Source: GMQP-bins7 sp963776565 (GTDB taxonomy: Bacteria; Actinomycetota; Thermoleophilia; Gaiellales; Gaiellaceae). From it: a stretch of 64,000 nucleotides of DNA. Every line of letters starts with the position of its first letter. Within the stretch, counting starts at the first letter, position 1. The notes beneath the pieces were generated by a model. That model made no database searches. It saw only the letters and a program-made list of their open reading frames with translations, and was not told where the DNA came from. Below are positions 43,314 to 51,700 of the stretch, in pieces. Both the position numbers and the translations under genes were made by a program. The stretch is taken from contig CAVZNF010000015.1 of assembly GCA_963776565.1 (NCBI GenBank), positions 62,001-126,000 of the forward strand, in the 5' to 3' direction.

Positions 43314-44461
43314 CCCCGCTCGAGCGAGCCCGCGCCGTGGTTGAGGCGTGGGACGAGGAGCTCCGGCGCGAGCTGCCCGAGAACGCCTACCTCTTCGACG
43401 TCCACACCCATCTCGGAAACGACATCGACGGGATGGTCGGAGGCTACGACGAGCTGACGTCGCTTCTCGACCGTTACGGCTTCCGCGGCGCGTTCATGTT
43501 CTGCCTCGACGAGCACGACCGCGAGCCGGCGTTCACCGTTCCCAACGACCGGACGCTCGCCCACGCCGAGCGATCGGGAGGGAAGCTCATCCCGTTCGTC
43601 CGCCTCGATCTCACGACGCAGCCGCTCGAGGAGGCACGGCGCTGCCTCGATCTCGGCGCGCGCGGCATCAAGCTGCATCCGCGAGCGCAGGCGTTCGCCC
43701 TCAATGACGAGCGGCTTCAGCCGGTGTTCGCGCTCGCTGTCGAGCGATCGGTGCCGATCCTCATCCACGGCGGCCGCGGCCTTCCGCCGATCGCAGAGGA
43801 TCTCGAGACTCTGGTCCGGCGGAACGAAGGCGTGAAGCTCATCGTCGCGCACGCGGGGATCGCCGACATGGGAGGTCTCGCCGGGCGGCTCGGCGGCCTC
43901 GATGGAGTCTTCTTCGACACGTCCGTCTGGAGCGGCCTCGACCTCCTCGACCTGTACCGCCAGGTCGCACCGGAGCAGGTGCTCTACGCCTCCGACTACC
44001 CGTACGGACGGCAGCCGAACTCGCTGCTCATGGCTGTCCGGACGGCGAAGCTCGCCGGCTTCGACGACAAGCAGCTGCGCCTGATGCTCGGCGGCAGCGC
44101 CCGCCGGATGATCGCCGGCGAGGAGCTCGAGCCGCTGTCAGCGCCGCACGGCCCGACCTCGCTCGTCCAACCGCTCACGTTCGCACGGATCCACCAGTAC
44201 ATCTCGATGGCGGTGCCGATGCTCTGGCTCCGTCAGCGCGACGTCATAGGTGCGCTGGGGCTGGCCGTGAACGCCTCGCGCGAGCGATCGAACGGCCATC
44301 CCGAGCAGTCCGAGCGCATCGAGGAGCTCCTCGCGACGGCTCAGGAGCTGTGGCGCGGCGGCCCGGAGATCGCGGACGACGGCGAGCGCGTGGCGACCTT
44401 CCGCGCCGCCATCCAGCTCGTCAACCTCGCGGACATGGTCTCGCTGACGACGCGCGCCTAG
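43310..44461 (+). CDS. Amidohydrolase-superfamily TIM-barrel hydrolase
   Basis: The 383-residue protein is an amidohydrolase_2-type barrel: metal ligands in LFDVHTHLGNDID, the conserved lysine in ARGIKLHPRAQAF, then VPILIHGGRGLPP, LIVAHAGIADMGGLAG and VLYASDYPYGRQP with the final aspartate. The C-terminal 100 residues are helical and unusual for the family. A hydrolase coupled to a molybdenum hydroxylase fits degradation of an N-heterocyclic or amide compound: hydroxylation, then ring or amide opening. The GTG at 43310 overlaps the large-subunit stop. It converges with the next gene with a 4-base overlap. Confidence 0.85.
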   Translation: MTPLERARAVVEAWDEELRRELPENAYLFDVHTHLGNDIDGMVGGYDELTSLLDRYGFRGAFMFCLDEHDREPAFTVPNDRTLAHAERSGGKLIPFVRLDLTTQPLEEARRCLDLGARGIKLHPRAQAFALNDERLQPVFALAVERSVPILIHGGRGLPPIAEDLETLVRRNEGVKLIVAHAGIADMGGLAGRLGGLDGVFFDTSVWSGLDLLDLYRQVAPEQVLYASDYPYGRQPNSLLMAVRTAKLAGFDDKQLRLMLGGSARRMIAGEELEPLSAPHGPTSLVQPLTFARIHQYISMAVPMLWLRQRDVIGALGLAVNASRERSNGHPEQSERIEELLATAQELWRGGPEIADDGERVATFRAAIQLVNLADMVSLTTRA

Positions 44462-45783
44462 GCGACGACCGCGTACACGCGGCGGGCGGACTCGACGCCC
44501 TTCAGGACGTGCTCGCCGCGATCCTCGAAGTCGAGCCCGGACCCCGCCACGAGGTCGTGCGTGGTCGAGCTCACCAGCACTTCGCCGCCGTCGGCGATGG
44601 ACATCACACGGGCGCCGACGTGGACGGCGATCCCCCGAGGCTTCGCGCCGACCGGTCGCTCCACCTCGCCCGTGTGGACGCCGGCCCGCACGTCGAGGCC
44701 GAGCCCGGAGAGGGAGTCGCGGATGGCGAGCCCGCAGCGAATCGCACGCGCCGGCCCGTCGAAGAGCGCGAGGAAGCCGTCACCGGCCGAGTCGATCTCC
44801 TCGCCGTCGTAGCGGTCGAACTCGGTTCGGACCGCGGCATCGTGCCGAGCGAGGAGCTCGACCCAGGCTGCGTCACCGAGCTGCGTCGCCCTCTGGGTGG
44901 AGCCGACGAGATCGGTGAAGAGGATGGTTGCGAGGACACGGTCGGACGACTGCTTCGGCCTGATGCCGGTGAGGAACTCCTCCACCTCGTCGAGGACGGC
45001 CCGGGGGTCGGCGACGAGCGTGTGGTCGTCACCGGGCAGCTCGACGAAGCGCGCCCCTGGGATCCGTCCCGCCATGTATCGGCCCTCGTCGAGTTGTGCA
45101 TCGCGATCTCCCGTGCGGTGCACGACGAGAGTCGGGCACTGGATGGTCGGCAGGACGTCCCGTACGTCCACCTGCGAGTTCATGAGGATCAGGTCACGTG
45201 CGCCGGCAGGGCTGAGCGAGGCGCGCCCGCGCCGGTGGAACCAGGCGCTCTCGGCCTCGTCCGGATCGGGCCACATGCTCCCGAGGTCGACGTTGGAGCC
45301 CCAGGTCTCCTCGAGCTCACGCGCGACCTCGAGCCGCTCGTCCCAGGTCGGAGCCCACGGGTAATCGTCGTCGGGATCGCGCCGCTTCGCGTAGCTGCCG
45401 TAGAGGACGAGCGCCCGGACGCGTTCCGGGTACGTCGCGGCGAAGAGGACGGCCAGCGGACCGCCCTCCGAGTACCCGAAGACCGCTGCGGACTCGCTGC
45501 CGACCGCGTCCATCACGGCCCGGACGTCGTCCATTCGCGACTCCAGATCGGGCAGACCGACGTTGCGGTCGGAGAGCCCCGTGCCGCGCTTGTCGAAGCG
45601 GATGAGGCGCGCGAACGACCCGAGGCGGTCGTTGACGTACCGCGACGCCGGCAGCTCCCAGTCGATCTCGAGATGGGAGAAGAACCCGTGGATCAACACG
45701 AGGTCGAACGGCCCTGCGCCGGTGACCTGGTAGGCGATGTTGACGTCGCCGCTGCGGGCGTACTGGATGGGAGCCGTGCTCAC
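44458..45783 (-). CDS. Alpha/beta hydrolase-adenylate/guanylate cyclase fusion
   Basis: The 441-residue protein joins two domains. Residues about 10-265 form an alpha/beta hydrolase: LVLIHGFFSHLEIDWE (oxyanion), AVFGYSEGGPLAVLFA with the nucleophilic serine, and a histidine in GDDHTLVADPRAV. Residues about 285-441 form a class III nucleotide cyclase: ATILFTDLVGSTQRATQLGD with metal-binding aspartates, EEIDSAGDGFLALFDGP and LDVRAGVHTGEVE. Such pairs occur in Actinobacteria; the hydrolase may sense or make a ligand that controls cyclic nucleotide production. The GTG start at 45783 overlaps the stop of the tag gene. Confidence 0.9.
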   Translation of the reverse strand: MSTAPIQYARSGDVNIAYQVTGAGPFDLVLIHGFFSHLEIDWELPASRYVNDRLGSFARLIRFDKRGTGLSDRNVGLPDLESRMDDVRAVMDAVGSESAAVFGYSEGGPLAVLFAATYPERVRALVLYGSYAKRRDPDDDYPWAPTWDERLEVARELEETWGSNVDLGSMWPDPDEAESAWFHRRGRASLSPAGARDLILMNSQVDVRDVLPTIQCPTLVVHRTGDRDAQLDEGRYMAGRIPGARFVELPGDDHTLVADPRAVLDEVEEFLTGIRPKQSSDRVLATILFTDLVGSTQRATQLGDAAWVELLARHDAAVRTEFDRYDGEEIDSAGDGFLALFDGPARAIRCGLAIRDSLSGLGLDVRAGVHTGEVERPVGAKPRGIAVHVGARVMSIADGGEVLVSSTTHDLVAGSGLDFEDRGEHVLKGVESARRVYAVVA

Positions 45784-46348
45784 CGCGACCGGCGGAAACA
45801 GTCAACGGTGTGGTCGTCGACCATGCCGACCGTCTGCATGAACGCGTAGATCGCCGTCGGCCCGACGAAGCGGAAGCCCCGCCGCTTGAGGTCCTTGGAG
45901 ATCGCCTTCGACAGGTCGGTCTCGGCAGGAAGCTCGGAGAGCGCGCGCCAACTGGTTGACGATCGGCTCGCCGTCGACGAAGGCCCAGAGGTATGCATCG
46001 AGGCTTCCGAGCTCGTCCTGGACCTCGAGGACGCGTGCCGCGTTGTTCACCGTCGACTCGACCTTCAGCCGGTTGCGCACGATCCCCGGATCGGCGAGGA
46101 GGCGCTCGACGTCCGCGTGACCCGAAGCCGGCGACCGTCGCGGGATCGAAGCCGGCGAACGCCCTCCGATACCCCTCGCGCTTGCGCAGGATCGTCGACC
46201 ACGAGAGCCCTGCCTGCGCGCCCTCGAGCGTCAGCATCTCGAAGAGATGGCGGTCGTCGTGCGACGGCACGCCCCACTCCTCGTCGTGGTAGGCGAGCAT
46301 GAGCTCGTCGCTTCCGGCGGCCCATTCGCAGCGCGTGACGCTCGGCAT
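45780..46348 (-). CDS. tag: DNA-3-methyladenine glycosylase I (two frameshifts)
   Basis: Tag excises 3-methyladenine from DNA. The N-terminus is TRCEWAAGSDELMLAYHDEE with a zinc-ligand cysteine and the WGVP block, followed by HLFEMLTLEGAQAGLSW and YRRAFAGFDPATVAGF. The frame shifts near 46125; NRLKVESTVNNAARVLEVQD follows, and a second shift near 45955 leads to RGFRFVGPTAIYAFMQTVG and VDDHTVDCF, which supply the glycosylase core and the late zinc ligands. The joined protein of about 190 residues is normal for Tag. The overlap with the cyclase fusion start suggests cotranscription. Confidence 0.86.
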
Positions 46349-46370
46349 CGCTCGGATAGGATCGCAGGCC

Positions 46371-47035
46371 GTGCGCGCTCTCATCACGCTTCTCGTCGCG
46401 CTTGCGTTCGTCGCCGGCTGCGGAAGCGGCGGACGAGGCGGCCAGCGGTGGCGACACCAACCACGACGACACCGGTCACCGAGTGCGCCGACGTCGAGGC
46501 GCCGGAGCCACGCGACGCCGAGGTGCGTGACGCGCCCTCTGAGCCGCTCGACCCGTCCAAGACGTACGCGCTGACGTTCGACACGTCCTGTGGCTCGTTC
46601 ACGGTCACCCTCGATCAGAAGCTCGCGCCGAACACTGTCGCGTCGCTCGTCGCGCTCGCCTACGACGGCTTCTTCGACAACACGATCTTCCATCGCGTCG
46701 TTCCCGGATTCGTCATCCAGGGAGGCGATCCGACACAGACGGGCGCGGGCGGGCCGGGGTACTCGACCGTCGACAAGCCGCCATCCGACGCGAAGTACAC
46801 GAAGGGCACCGTCGCGATGGCGAAGTCGCCGGACGAGGCGCCCGGAACGTCGGGCAGCCAGTTCTTCGTCGTGACGGACGACGCGGCAGCTGACATGCTC
46901 ACCCCGGACTACGCGATCGTCGGCCAGGTGACGGATGGCATGGACACGATCGATCGAATCGCGGCGCTCGGCGTGGGAGACGGCCCTCCGTCGCAGCCGG
47001 TCGTCATCTCCAGCGTCACCGTCGCGGCAGAGCTG
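46371..47035 (+). CDS. Cyclophilin-type peptidyl-prolyl isomerase lipoprotein (one frameshift)
   Basis: The N-terminus is a lipoprotein signal, RALITLLVALAFVAGCGSGG, so the enzyme is anchored outside the cell. After a shift near 46440 the linker TPTTTTPVTECADVEAPEP leads to the cyclophilin domain: FDTSCGSFTVTLDQKLAPNT, FFDNTIFHRVVPGFVIQGGD, SGSQFFVVTDDA and YAIVGQVTDGMDTIDRI. The catalytic arginine lies in FHRVVPGF. These enzymes help protein folding in the cell envelope. The same frame reads on without a stop into the MobA-like gene. I end the gene before that ATG. Confidence 0.83.
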
Positions 47036-47545
47036 ATGACCGTCGCCGCGGTCGTCCTCGCGGCCGGCGAGGCGTCCCGGTTCGGAAGCCCCAAGCAGCG
47101 CCTTCTCCTTCCCCGCGTGCTCGGGCGCCTGCGCGAGACGTCGGTCGACGAGATCGTCGTCGTCGCGGGTGCGTACGCGCTCGAGCCCCCCGAAGACGGG
47201 AGGCTCGTCTCCTGCCCCGACTGGGAGCGAGGGCCAGGAGCGTCACTGCGCTGCGGGCTCTCCGCGCTCGGGCCGGAGGTCGAGGCGGCGGTCGTCGTCC
47301 TCGCGGACGGGCCGACTCTCGCTCCGCAGGCGATCGAGCGCGTCCTCGAGGAGTGGCGGCAGGCAGGCGGCGTGGTCGCTGCGTCCTACGAAGGCGGGCG
47401 CGGCCATCCGCTCGTCATCGGCCGCGCCGACTGGAGCGACATTCCCGACGAGGGCTTGCGCGACTACCCGGTCAGGCTCGTCCCGTGCGACGACCTCGGC
47501 GCGCCGGGCGACGTCGACACGGAAGAGGATCTGCGACGACTCTAG
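47036..47545 (+). CDS. MobA/MocA-like nucleotidyltransferase
   Basis: The 169-residue protein begins AVVLAAGEASRFGSPKQ, the nucleotide-binding signature of molybdenum-cofactor cytidylyl/guanylyl transferases, and continues EIVVVAGAYALEPPED, VVVLADGPTLAPQAIERVL and GHPLVIGRADW. It lacks about ten residues after the LLLPR segment where homologues read a conserved helix start. Because a molybdenum hydroxylase operon lies 3 kb away, maturation of its cofactor is a plausible role. The ATG at 47036 (CTGATGACC) is in the same frame as the cyclophilin gene, with no stop in between. Confidence 0.72.
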   Translation: MTVAAVVLAAGEASRFGSPKQRLLLPRVLGRLRETSVDEIVVVAGAYALEPPEDGRLVSCPDWERGPGASLRCGLSALGPEVEAAVVVLADGPTLAPQAIERVLEEWRQAGGVVAASYEGGRGHPLVIGRADWSDIPDEGLRDYPVRLVPCDDLGAPGDVDTEEDLRRL

Positions 47546-47778
47546 GCCGTCGCGTCGAGCCCGCGGAGCTCGGCGAGCTTGTCCATGAGGCCCGGCGGCA
47601 TGCGCTCCACCGAGCTCGTCCGCACGTAGCGGCGGAGGCTCTCCTCGAAGCGGTAGCGGCGGCGGCAGTAGTCACAGTCGCCGAGATGCGTCTCGGCCTC
47701 GCGCCATTCGGCGTCGGTCAGCGTGCGATCCAGGAAGTCCTGGAGGAGCTCTTCACAGCGATCGCACGGTTCTCCCAT
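47542..47778 (-). CDS. Zinc-binding anti-sigma factor (RsrA-like)
   Basis: The 78-residue protein has CDRCEELLQDFLDRTL at the start and HLGDCDYCRRRYRFEESLRR, an HxxxCxxC zinc site, as in the ZAS anti-sigma family. Oxidation of the thiols releases the partner sigma factor in the SigR-RsrA system. No membrane segment is present, which fits a soluble redox sensor. The ATG at 47778 overlaps the stop of the sigma gene by one base, as expected for a pair translated together. Confidence 0.9.
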   Translation of the reverse strand: MGEPCDRCEELLQDFLDRTLTDAEWREAETHLGDCDYCRRRYRFEESLRRYVRTSSVERMPPGLMDKLAELRGLDATA

Positions 47779-48362
47779 CAGGAGAGCGCCTCCTCAGCAA
47801 GGTGCTGCTTCAAGGCGCGACGACCACGGTGAAGTCGAGACATGACGGTTCCGATCGGTACGTCGAGGATCTGTGCTGCATCAGCGTACGAGAAGTCCCC
47901 GATGTCCACCAGCACCACGACGTCGCGGAACTGTGGTGGGATCTCCGACAACGCGTTCACGATCGAGTCTTGCGACAAACGCTCGACGACGTCGTCCGTC
48001 TCGAGCGCCTCCTCGCCGGCGGCGGAAGCCATCTTGTTGGCGAGGTAGTAGTCGGTCTCCTCGAGCGGCTGCGTCTGCGGGGAGCGCTGGATCTTGCGAC
48101 CGCGATCGACGTTGAGGTTCGTGAGGATGCGAAGGAGCCACGCACGGAGATTCGTCCCCGGTGTGAACGACTTCCAGCTGCGAAACGCTCTTGCATACGT
48201 CTCCTGCACGAGATCCTCTGCCTCCTCACGCGAGCCGACGAGTCGCCTCGCAACCCGATACACCTGATCGGCGAGCGCGAGGGCGTCTTCCTCGAAGCGC
48301 GCTCGATCGCGAGCTTCGGTCGCGATCCGGCGTGCGTCGGTGTCGGGGCCCGGCTCGCTCAC
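47778..48362 (-). CDS. ECF RNA polymerase sigma factor (SigR/SigH-like)
   Basis: The 194-residue protein has sigma region 2 (ALADQVYRVARRLVGSREEA, EDLVQETYARAFRSWKSF, TNLRAWLLRILTNLNVD) and region 4 (IPPQFRDVVVLVDIGDFSYA, IGTVMSRLHRGRRALKQHL). The linker QTQPLEETDYYLANKM is typical of the thiol-stress SigR/SigH/RpoE group in Actinobacteria. Together with the downstream zinc anti-sigma gene it forms a redox-response switch. The 55 bases upstream (48363-48417) before the HMA gene end show no recognisable ECF promoter. Confidence 0.94.
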   Translation of the reverse strand: MSEPGPDTDARRIATEARDRARFEEDALALADQVYRVARRLVGSREEAEDLVQETYARAFRSWKSFTPGTNLRAWLLRILTNLNVDRGRKIQRSPQTQPLEETDYYLANKMASAAGEEALETDDVVERLSQDSIVNALSEIPPQFRDVVVLVDIGDFSYADAAQILDVPIGTVMSRLHRGRRALKQHLAEEALS

Positions 48363-48417
48363 CGGCGTACCGTACCGCTGTCCTGTACCGGAGCCTGGAA
48401 CGAGGTGCTGACGGGGG

Positions 48418-48639
48418 CTATTCCCGCTCTGGCTCGATCTCGGGGAAGCCGGAACGCCTCAGCGCCGCGACGATCTCGTCCTTGGAGGTCTTCTCCTCGT
48501 CCCACGAGAGCGCGACCTCCCCCATGAGATTCGCGTTCGCGGACTCGATGCCGTCGTGACCGCGCAGGGCGCCTGCGAGGCGGCCGATGCAGCGCTCGCA
48601 GCGCACTCCGCTCACGTGCAGGGTGGCGCTCGCCATCAC
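48418..48639 (-). CDS. Heavy-metal-associated (HMA) domain protein
   Basis: The 73-residue protein has HVSGVRCERCIGRLAGALRG, the metal-binding CxxC of HMA domains, then ANLMGEVALSWDEEKTSKDE and the closing strand of the ferredoxin-like fold. Free-standing HMA proteins act as copper chaperones. The conventional M-x-C-x-x-C is R-C-E-R-C here. Start candidates are the GTG at 48639 and the ATG at 48636. It precedes the sigma factor gene on the same strand; a link to a P-type ATPase is not visible in the window. Confidence 0.85.
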   Translation of the reverse strand: MMASATLHVSGVRCERCIGRLAGALRGHDGIESANANLMGEVALSWDEEKTSKDEIVAALRRSGFPEIEPERE

Positions 48640-48751
48640 GCCGACTCTAGCGGGACGGCTTCGCGCAGCCGCACCCCACCGTCGGCGAGGCGATGAGAGG
48701 CGTCGCGGGAGCCGTCGCAGAAGATCCAGCGCAGAAGAGAAATGGAGCCGG

Positions 48752-49108
48752 TTACCGCTTCACACCGTGAACAGGCCGGCCGGCAGCTTCCCACGCGTAG
48801 TACGACGCGCTCGGCCCGAACGCGCTCTCGTACCCGACGATGCGCGGATTCCGCCCCACCTCCTTGGCCCGCTGCGCGTGCCAGAGGAGGTTCGGATCGT
48901 CACGCTCCTCCCACACGAGCACGAGGTGCGCCGCGGTCATGAAGTCCGCGACGAAGGGACATCCGTCAGCCGGACAGGGGAACGGATCCGTGCGGACACA
49001 GAACCAGCCGCCGTGGTCCCCGTCGTCGTCGCCCGTCCACAGCTCTTCGTCCGACTCGAGGTCGGTGTCCGAGAGCACCGCTGCTCCAGGACGTAGCTCC
49101 GACTCCAC
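48752..49108 (-). CDS. Small acidic protein with a C2H2-like zinc motif
   Basis: The 118-residue protein has an acidic N-terminal half (LSDTDLESDEELWTGDDDGD) and then FPCPADGCPFVADFMTAAH and a following valine-tryptophan, a C-x4-C-x9-H pattern that could bind one metal. The tail reads NPRIVGYESAFGPSASYYAW. No enzyme motif is present and I do not recognise a named family. It is divergent from the patatin gene across 17 bases. Bases 48640-48751 between it and the HMA gene show nothing further. Confidence 0.55.
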   Translation of the reverse strand: MESELRPGAAVLSDTDLESDEELWTGDDDGDHGGWFCVRTDPFPCPADGCPFVADFMTAAHLVLVWEERDDPNLLWHAQRAKEVGRNPRIVGYESAFGPSASYYAWEAAGRPVHGVKR

Positions 49109-49125
49109 GGAGTCACAATAGCCTC

Positions 49126-50334
49126 GTGCCCGATCCCGACCGACGCGACGTCGCAGTGGTGCTCTCGGGCGGCGGGATCAACGGCGTCATGCTCGAGCTC
49201 GGGTTCCTCCGGCGGTTGTCGGAGACCGCACTCTGGCCACGGATCGGCTGGATCTACGGAACCTCTGCGGGCGCGCTCGTCGGAATGATGACCGCGCTCG
49301 GCCGGCTCGACGACCTGGAGGAGTTCCTCCTGGACATCCAGCCTGCCGATGCGTTCAGGCCACGCCCGATCTGGCAGCTGCCGGGTGGCCTGCACGACTA
49401 CACGCTCCCCTCGACGATCGCCGCTCGCATCGGCTCCCCAGCCGAGCTCGGCGCGGCGCTCGCCGCTTCGTCGATCGAGCTCCGCGTCTACGCGACCGAC
49501 GTGAGCGACTATCCCGAAGGCGACCAGGAGCGCGACTTCGAGCTCGAGTACTCGTCGCGGACGAGCGAGCCGGAGGTGATGGGGCGCGCGATCCTCGCGT
49601 CCGCCGCGATCAGTGGCCTCGTTCTCCCGATCAGCGTCGACGGCCGCATCGCCACGGACGGCGGCTGGGTGCGGAACTTCCCGTTCGAGCACGCCTACCG
49701 GAATCCGGAGGTCGGCGAGATCGCAGCGTTCCGCTACATCCCGAGCTACCCGGTCAGCGACGCCGCCTACCTCGAGCGCACGCGCGAGCGACTCGAGCGG
49801 TTTCGCGCCGTGCCTCCGGTCCGTGCCCTCCTCTCGGAACTGCGCCTCGCTCAGGAGCGCGCATCGCGAGGCGAACCGGCGCACTACGGCGAGCTGATCG
49901 TGCGGCTCATGCGTGTGGCGTTCGGACGCAATGCGGTCGTCGAGGATCGGCTCGTCGGTGAGCGCGAGACGTCTGTGCACGAGCTACGGCTACTACGGGA
50001 GGACGTGATCGCAACCGCGATCGCCTCCGCGGCACCGTGGCGTCGCCGGCGGCTCCGGGCAGATCTCGAGTCACGGTTTGCCGCCGCACGCTTCCCGTTC
50101 CGCCACGACCGCCACGTGCCGGCACTCATCGTGCGCGGGACAGCGGGCGAGGCGAGCCTCGACCCGACGTTCCGCAGCGAGACCCCGTGGCCGGCCGAGC
50201 GCAAGCGAGCGCTCATCGAGCGCGGCTACACCCTCACCGACGAAGCGCTGGCCCAGAACCCGGCAGCTGATCGGACAGCGATTCGAAGCCGTTGCGGCCG
50301 CAAAGCGGACGCCTTCAGGGATGTTGCGCGATGA
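49126..50334 (+). CDS. Patatin-like phospholipase
   Basis: The 402-residue protein begins DVAVVLSGGGINGVMLELGF with the G-G-G-x-x-G oxyanion motif, has the nucleophile elbow GWIYGTSAGALVGMM (GTSAG), and the catalytic aspartate in IATDGGWVRNFPFEHA (DGG). Bacterial patatin proteins hydrolyse membrane phospholipids or acyl esters. A second region of about 150 residues at the C-terminus is arginine-rich and helical. The start is a GTG at 49126. The stop lies inside a 13-bp hairpin. Confidence 0.88.
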   Translation: MPDPDRRDVAVVLSGGGINGVMLELGFLRRLSETALWPRIGWIYGTSAGALVGMMTALGRLDDLEEFLLDIQPADAFRPRPIWQLPGGLHDYTLPSTIAARIGSPAELGAALAASSIELRVYATDVSDYPEGDQERDFELEYSSRTSEPEVMGRAILASAAISGLVLPISVDGRIATDGGWVRNFPFEHAYRNPEVGEIAAFRYIPSYPVSDAAYLERTRERLERFRAVPPVRALLSELRLAQERASRGEPAHYGELIVRLMRVAFGRNAVVEDRLVGERETSVHELRLLREDVIATAIASAAPWRRRRLRADLESRFAAARFPFRHDRHVPALIVRGTAGEASLDPTFRSETPWPAERKRALIERGYTLTDEALAQNPAADRTAIRSRCGRKADAFRDVAR

Positions 50335-50448
50335 CCATCCCCACTCGGGGATGGTCATCTGCGCCGGAGTAAGAAGGTCGGCCGGGGTCCGGGCAGGCGG
50401 TCGGACCCCGAGCCGAGGAAGGTGAGCAGGCCCCGGAGCACCGGGGCC
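50330..50448. terminator. Three consecutive hairpins between convergent genes
   Basis: GATGACCATCCCC/GGGGATGGTCATC (50330-50359, 4-base loop) contains the patatin stop. GGGGTCCG/CGGACCCC (50384-50409, 10-base loop) and GGCCCCGG/CCGGGGCC (50429-50448, 4-base loop) follow, ending 10 bases before the HtrA stop. None has a T-run. They probably serve as bidirectional terminators for the two convergent genes, as is common in GC-rich Actinobacteria. Confidence 0.7.
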
Positions 50449-50458
50449 GTGCTCCCGG

Positions 50459-51631
50459 CTAGCCCTGGGGGGATGCGGGCTGCCGTCCGAGCGTGACGGT
50501 CACGCTCGTCTTTTTCGCGTCGCGGTAGATCACGACCGTGACCTTGTCGCCGGGCTTGTGCGCGGCGACCGCGTCGCGGAGCTGTTCGATCGAGGAAATC
50601 TTCGCGCCGTCGAAGGAAACGATGATGTCGCCTCCGAGGACGTAGGTCTCACCGGCGACGACGACCTGCGTCTTGCCACCTTCGAGGCCTGCCTTGTCCG
50701 CGCCCGAGTCGTTCGTGACGGACTCGACCACGACGCCCGCCTTGACCGCAAGGTTGTACTTGTCGGCGACGTCGGGCGTCACTGCCTGGCCGCTGATCCC
50801 GAGATAGGCGTGATCCACGCGGCCCGTGCGGATGATCTGAGCGACGACGTCCTTGACGGTGTTCGAGGGGACGGAAAAGCCGATCCCGACGTTGCCGGTC
50901 GCGGTGTCACCCGTCTCGATCTGCGTGTTGACGCCGATGACCTGGCCACGGCTCGAGAGAAGAGGACCGCCCGAGTTGCCGTGGTTGATCGGCGCATCGG
51001 TCTGGATGACGTGGTCGATGGTGAAGCGGTTCGGGGCCGTGATCAGGCGCTGGAGAGCGCTCACGATGCCCGCGGTCACGGTGCGGTCGAGGCCGAAGGG
51101 ATTGCCGATCGCGACGACCGGGTCGCCGACCTCGACTGCGTCGGAGTTGCCGAGCGGAAGTGGCGTGAGCGCGCTCGCCGCGGTGTTCACGCGCAGCACC
51201 GCGATGTCGCTGGACGGATCGGTGCCAACGACCTCGGCCTTGACCGTGTCGCGGTTCGAAAAGCTCACGGTGACGACGTCAGCGCCCTCGACGACGTGGT
51301 AGTTCGTGACGATGTGCCCGGTCTTGTCGATGACGAAGCCGGAGCCGAGCGCCGATGTCTGCTGCGATCCGAGCCCGCTTGCGGCGGTCGAATTGCTTGT
51401 CGAGTTGACACGCACGACGCCCGACGCGGCGCGCTCGTAGATCTCGTTCACGCTCATCCCGTTGGCGTCCGCCGGCGCGAGCCCTGGGCTGCGCGCAGCA
51501 GATGTCTCGGTCACCACGGTCGTGCCGGAGTCGAGACCGCCGAGGAGAGCAACCGCTCCGACCGCAACGACGCCGCCGAGAATCGCGGATGCGACGAGGG
51601 CGGCGACGGGGCGGAACGAGGCGAACGACAT
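50459..51631 (-). CDS. HtrA/DegP-type serine protease with PDZ domain
   Basis: The 390-residue protein has an N-terminal membrane anchor (VAALVASAILGGVVAVGAVA), a trypsin-like protease domain with TNYHVVEGADVV (histidine), SSDIAVLRV (aspartate) and INHGNSGGPLLSSRG (serine), and a C-terminal PDZ domain (AGVVVESVTNDSGADKAGLE, KPGDKVTVVIYRD). It degrades or refolds damaged envelope proteins. The start is an ATG at 51631. The 69 bases up to the ZIP stop show no clear feature. Confidence 0.95.
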   Translation of the reverse strand: MSFASFRPVAALVASAILGGVVAVGAVALLGGLDSGTTVVTETSAARSPGLAPADANGMSVNEIYERAASGVVRVNSTSNSTAASGLGSQQTSALGSGFVIDKTGHIVTNYHVVEGADVVTVSFSNRDTVKAEVVGTDPSSDIAVLRVNTAASALTPLPLGNSDAVEVGDPVVAIGNPFGLDRTVTAGIVSALQRLITAPNRFTIDHVIQTDAPINHGNSGGPLLSSRGQVIGVNTQIETGDTATGNVGIGFSVPSNTVKDVVAQIIRTGRVDHAYLGISGQAVTPDVADKYNLAVKAGVVVESVTNDSGADKAGLEGGKTQVVVAGETYVLGGDIIVSFDGAKISSIEQLRDAVAAHKPGDKVTVVIYRDAKKTSVTVTLGRQPASPQG

Positions 51632-51700
51632 GACTCGACGGTTATAGCCCTGCCCCGGTGAACCTCGGGTTAGCGGCCGTTAAGGACGGGTTGCCTGGCG

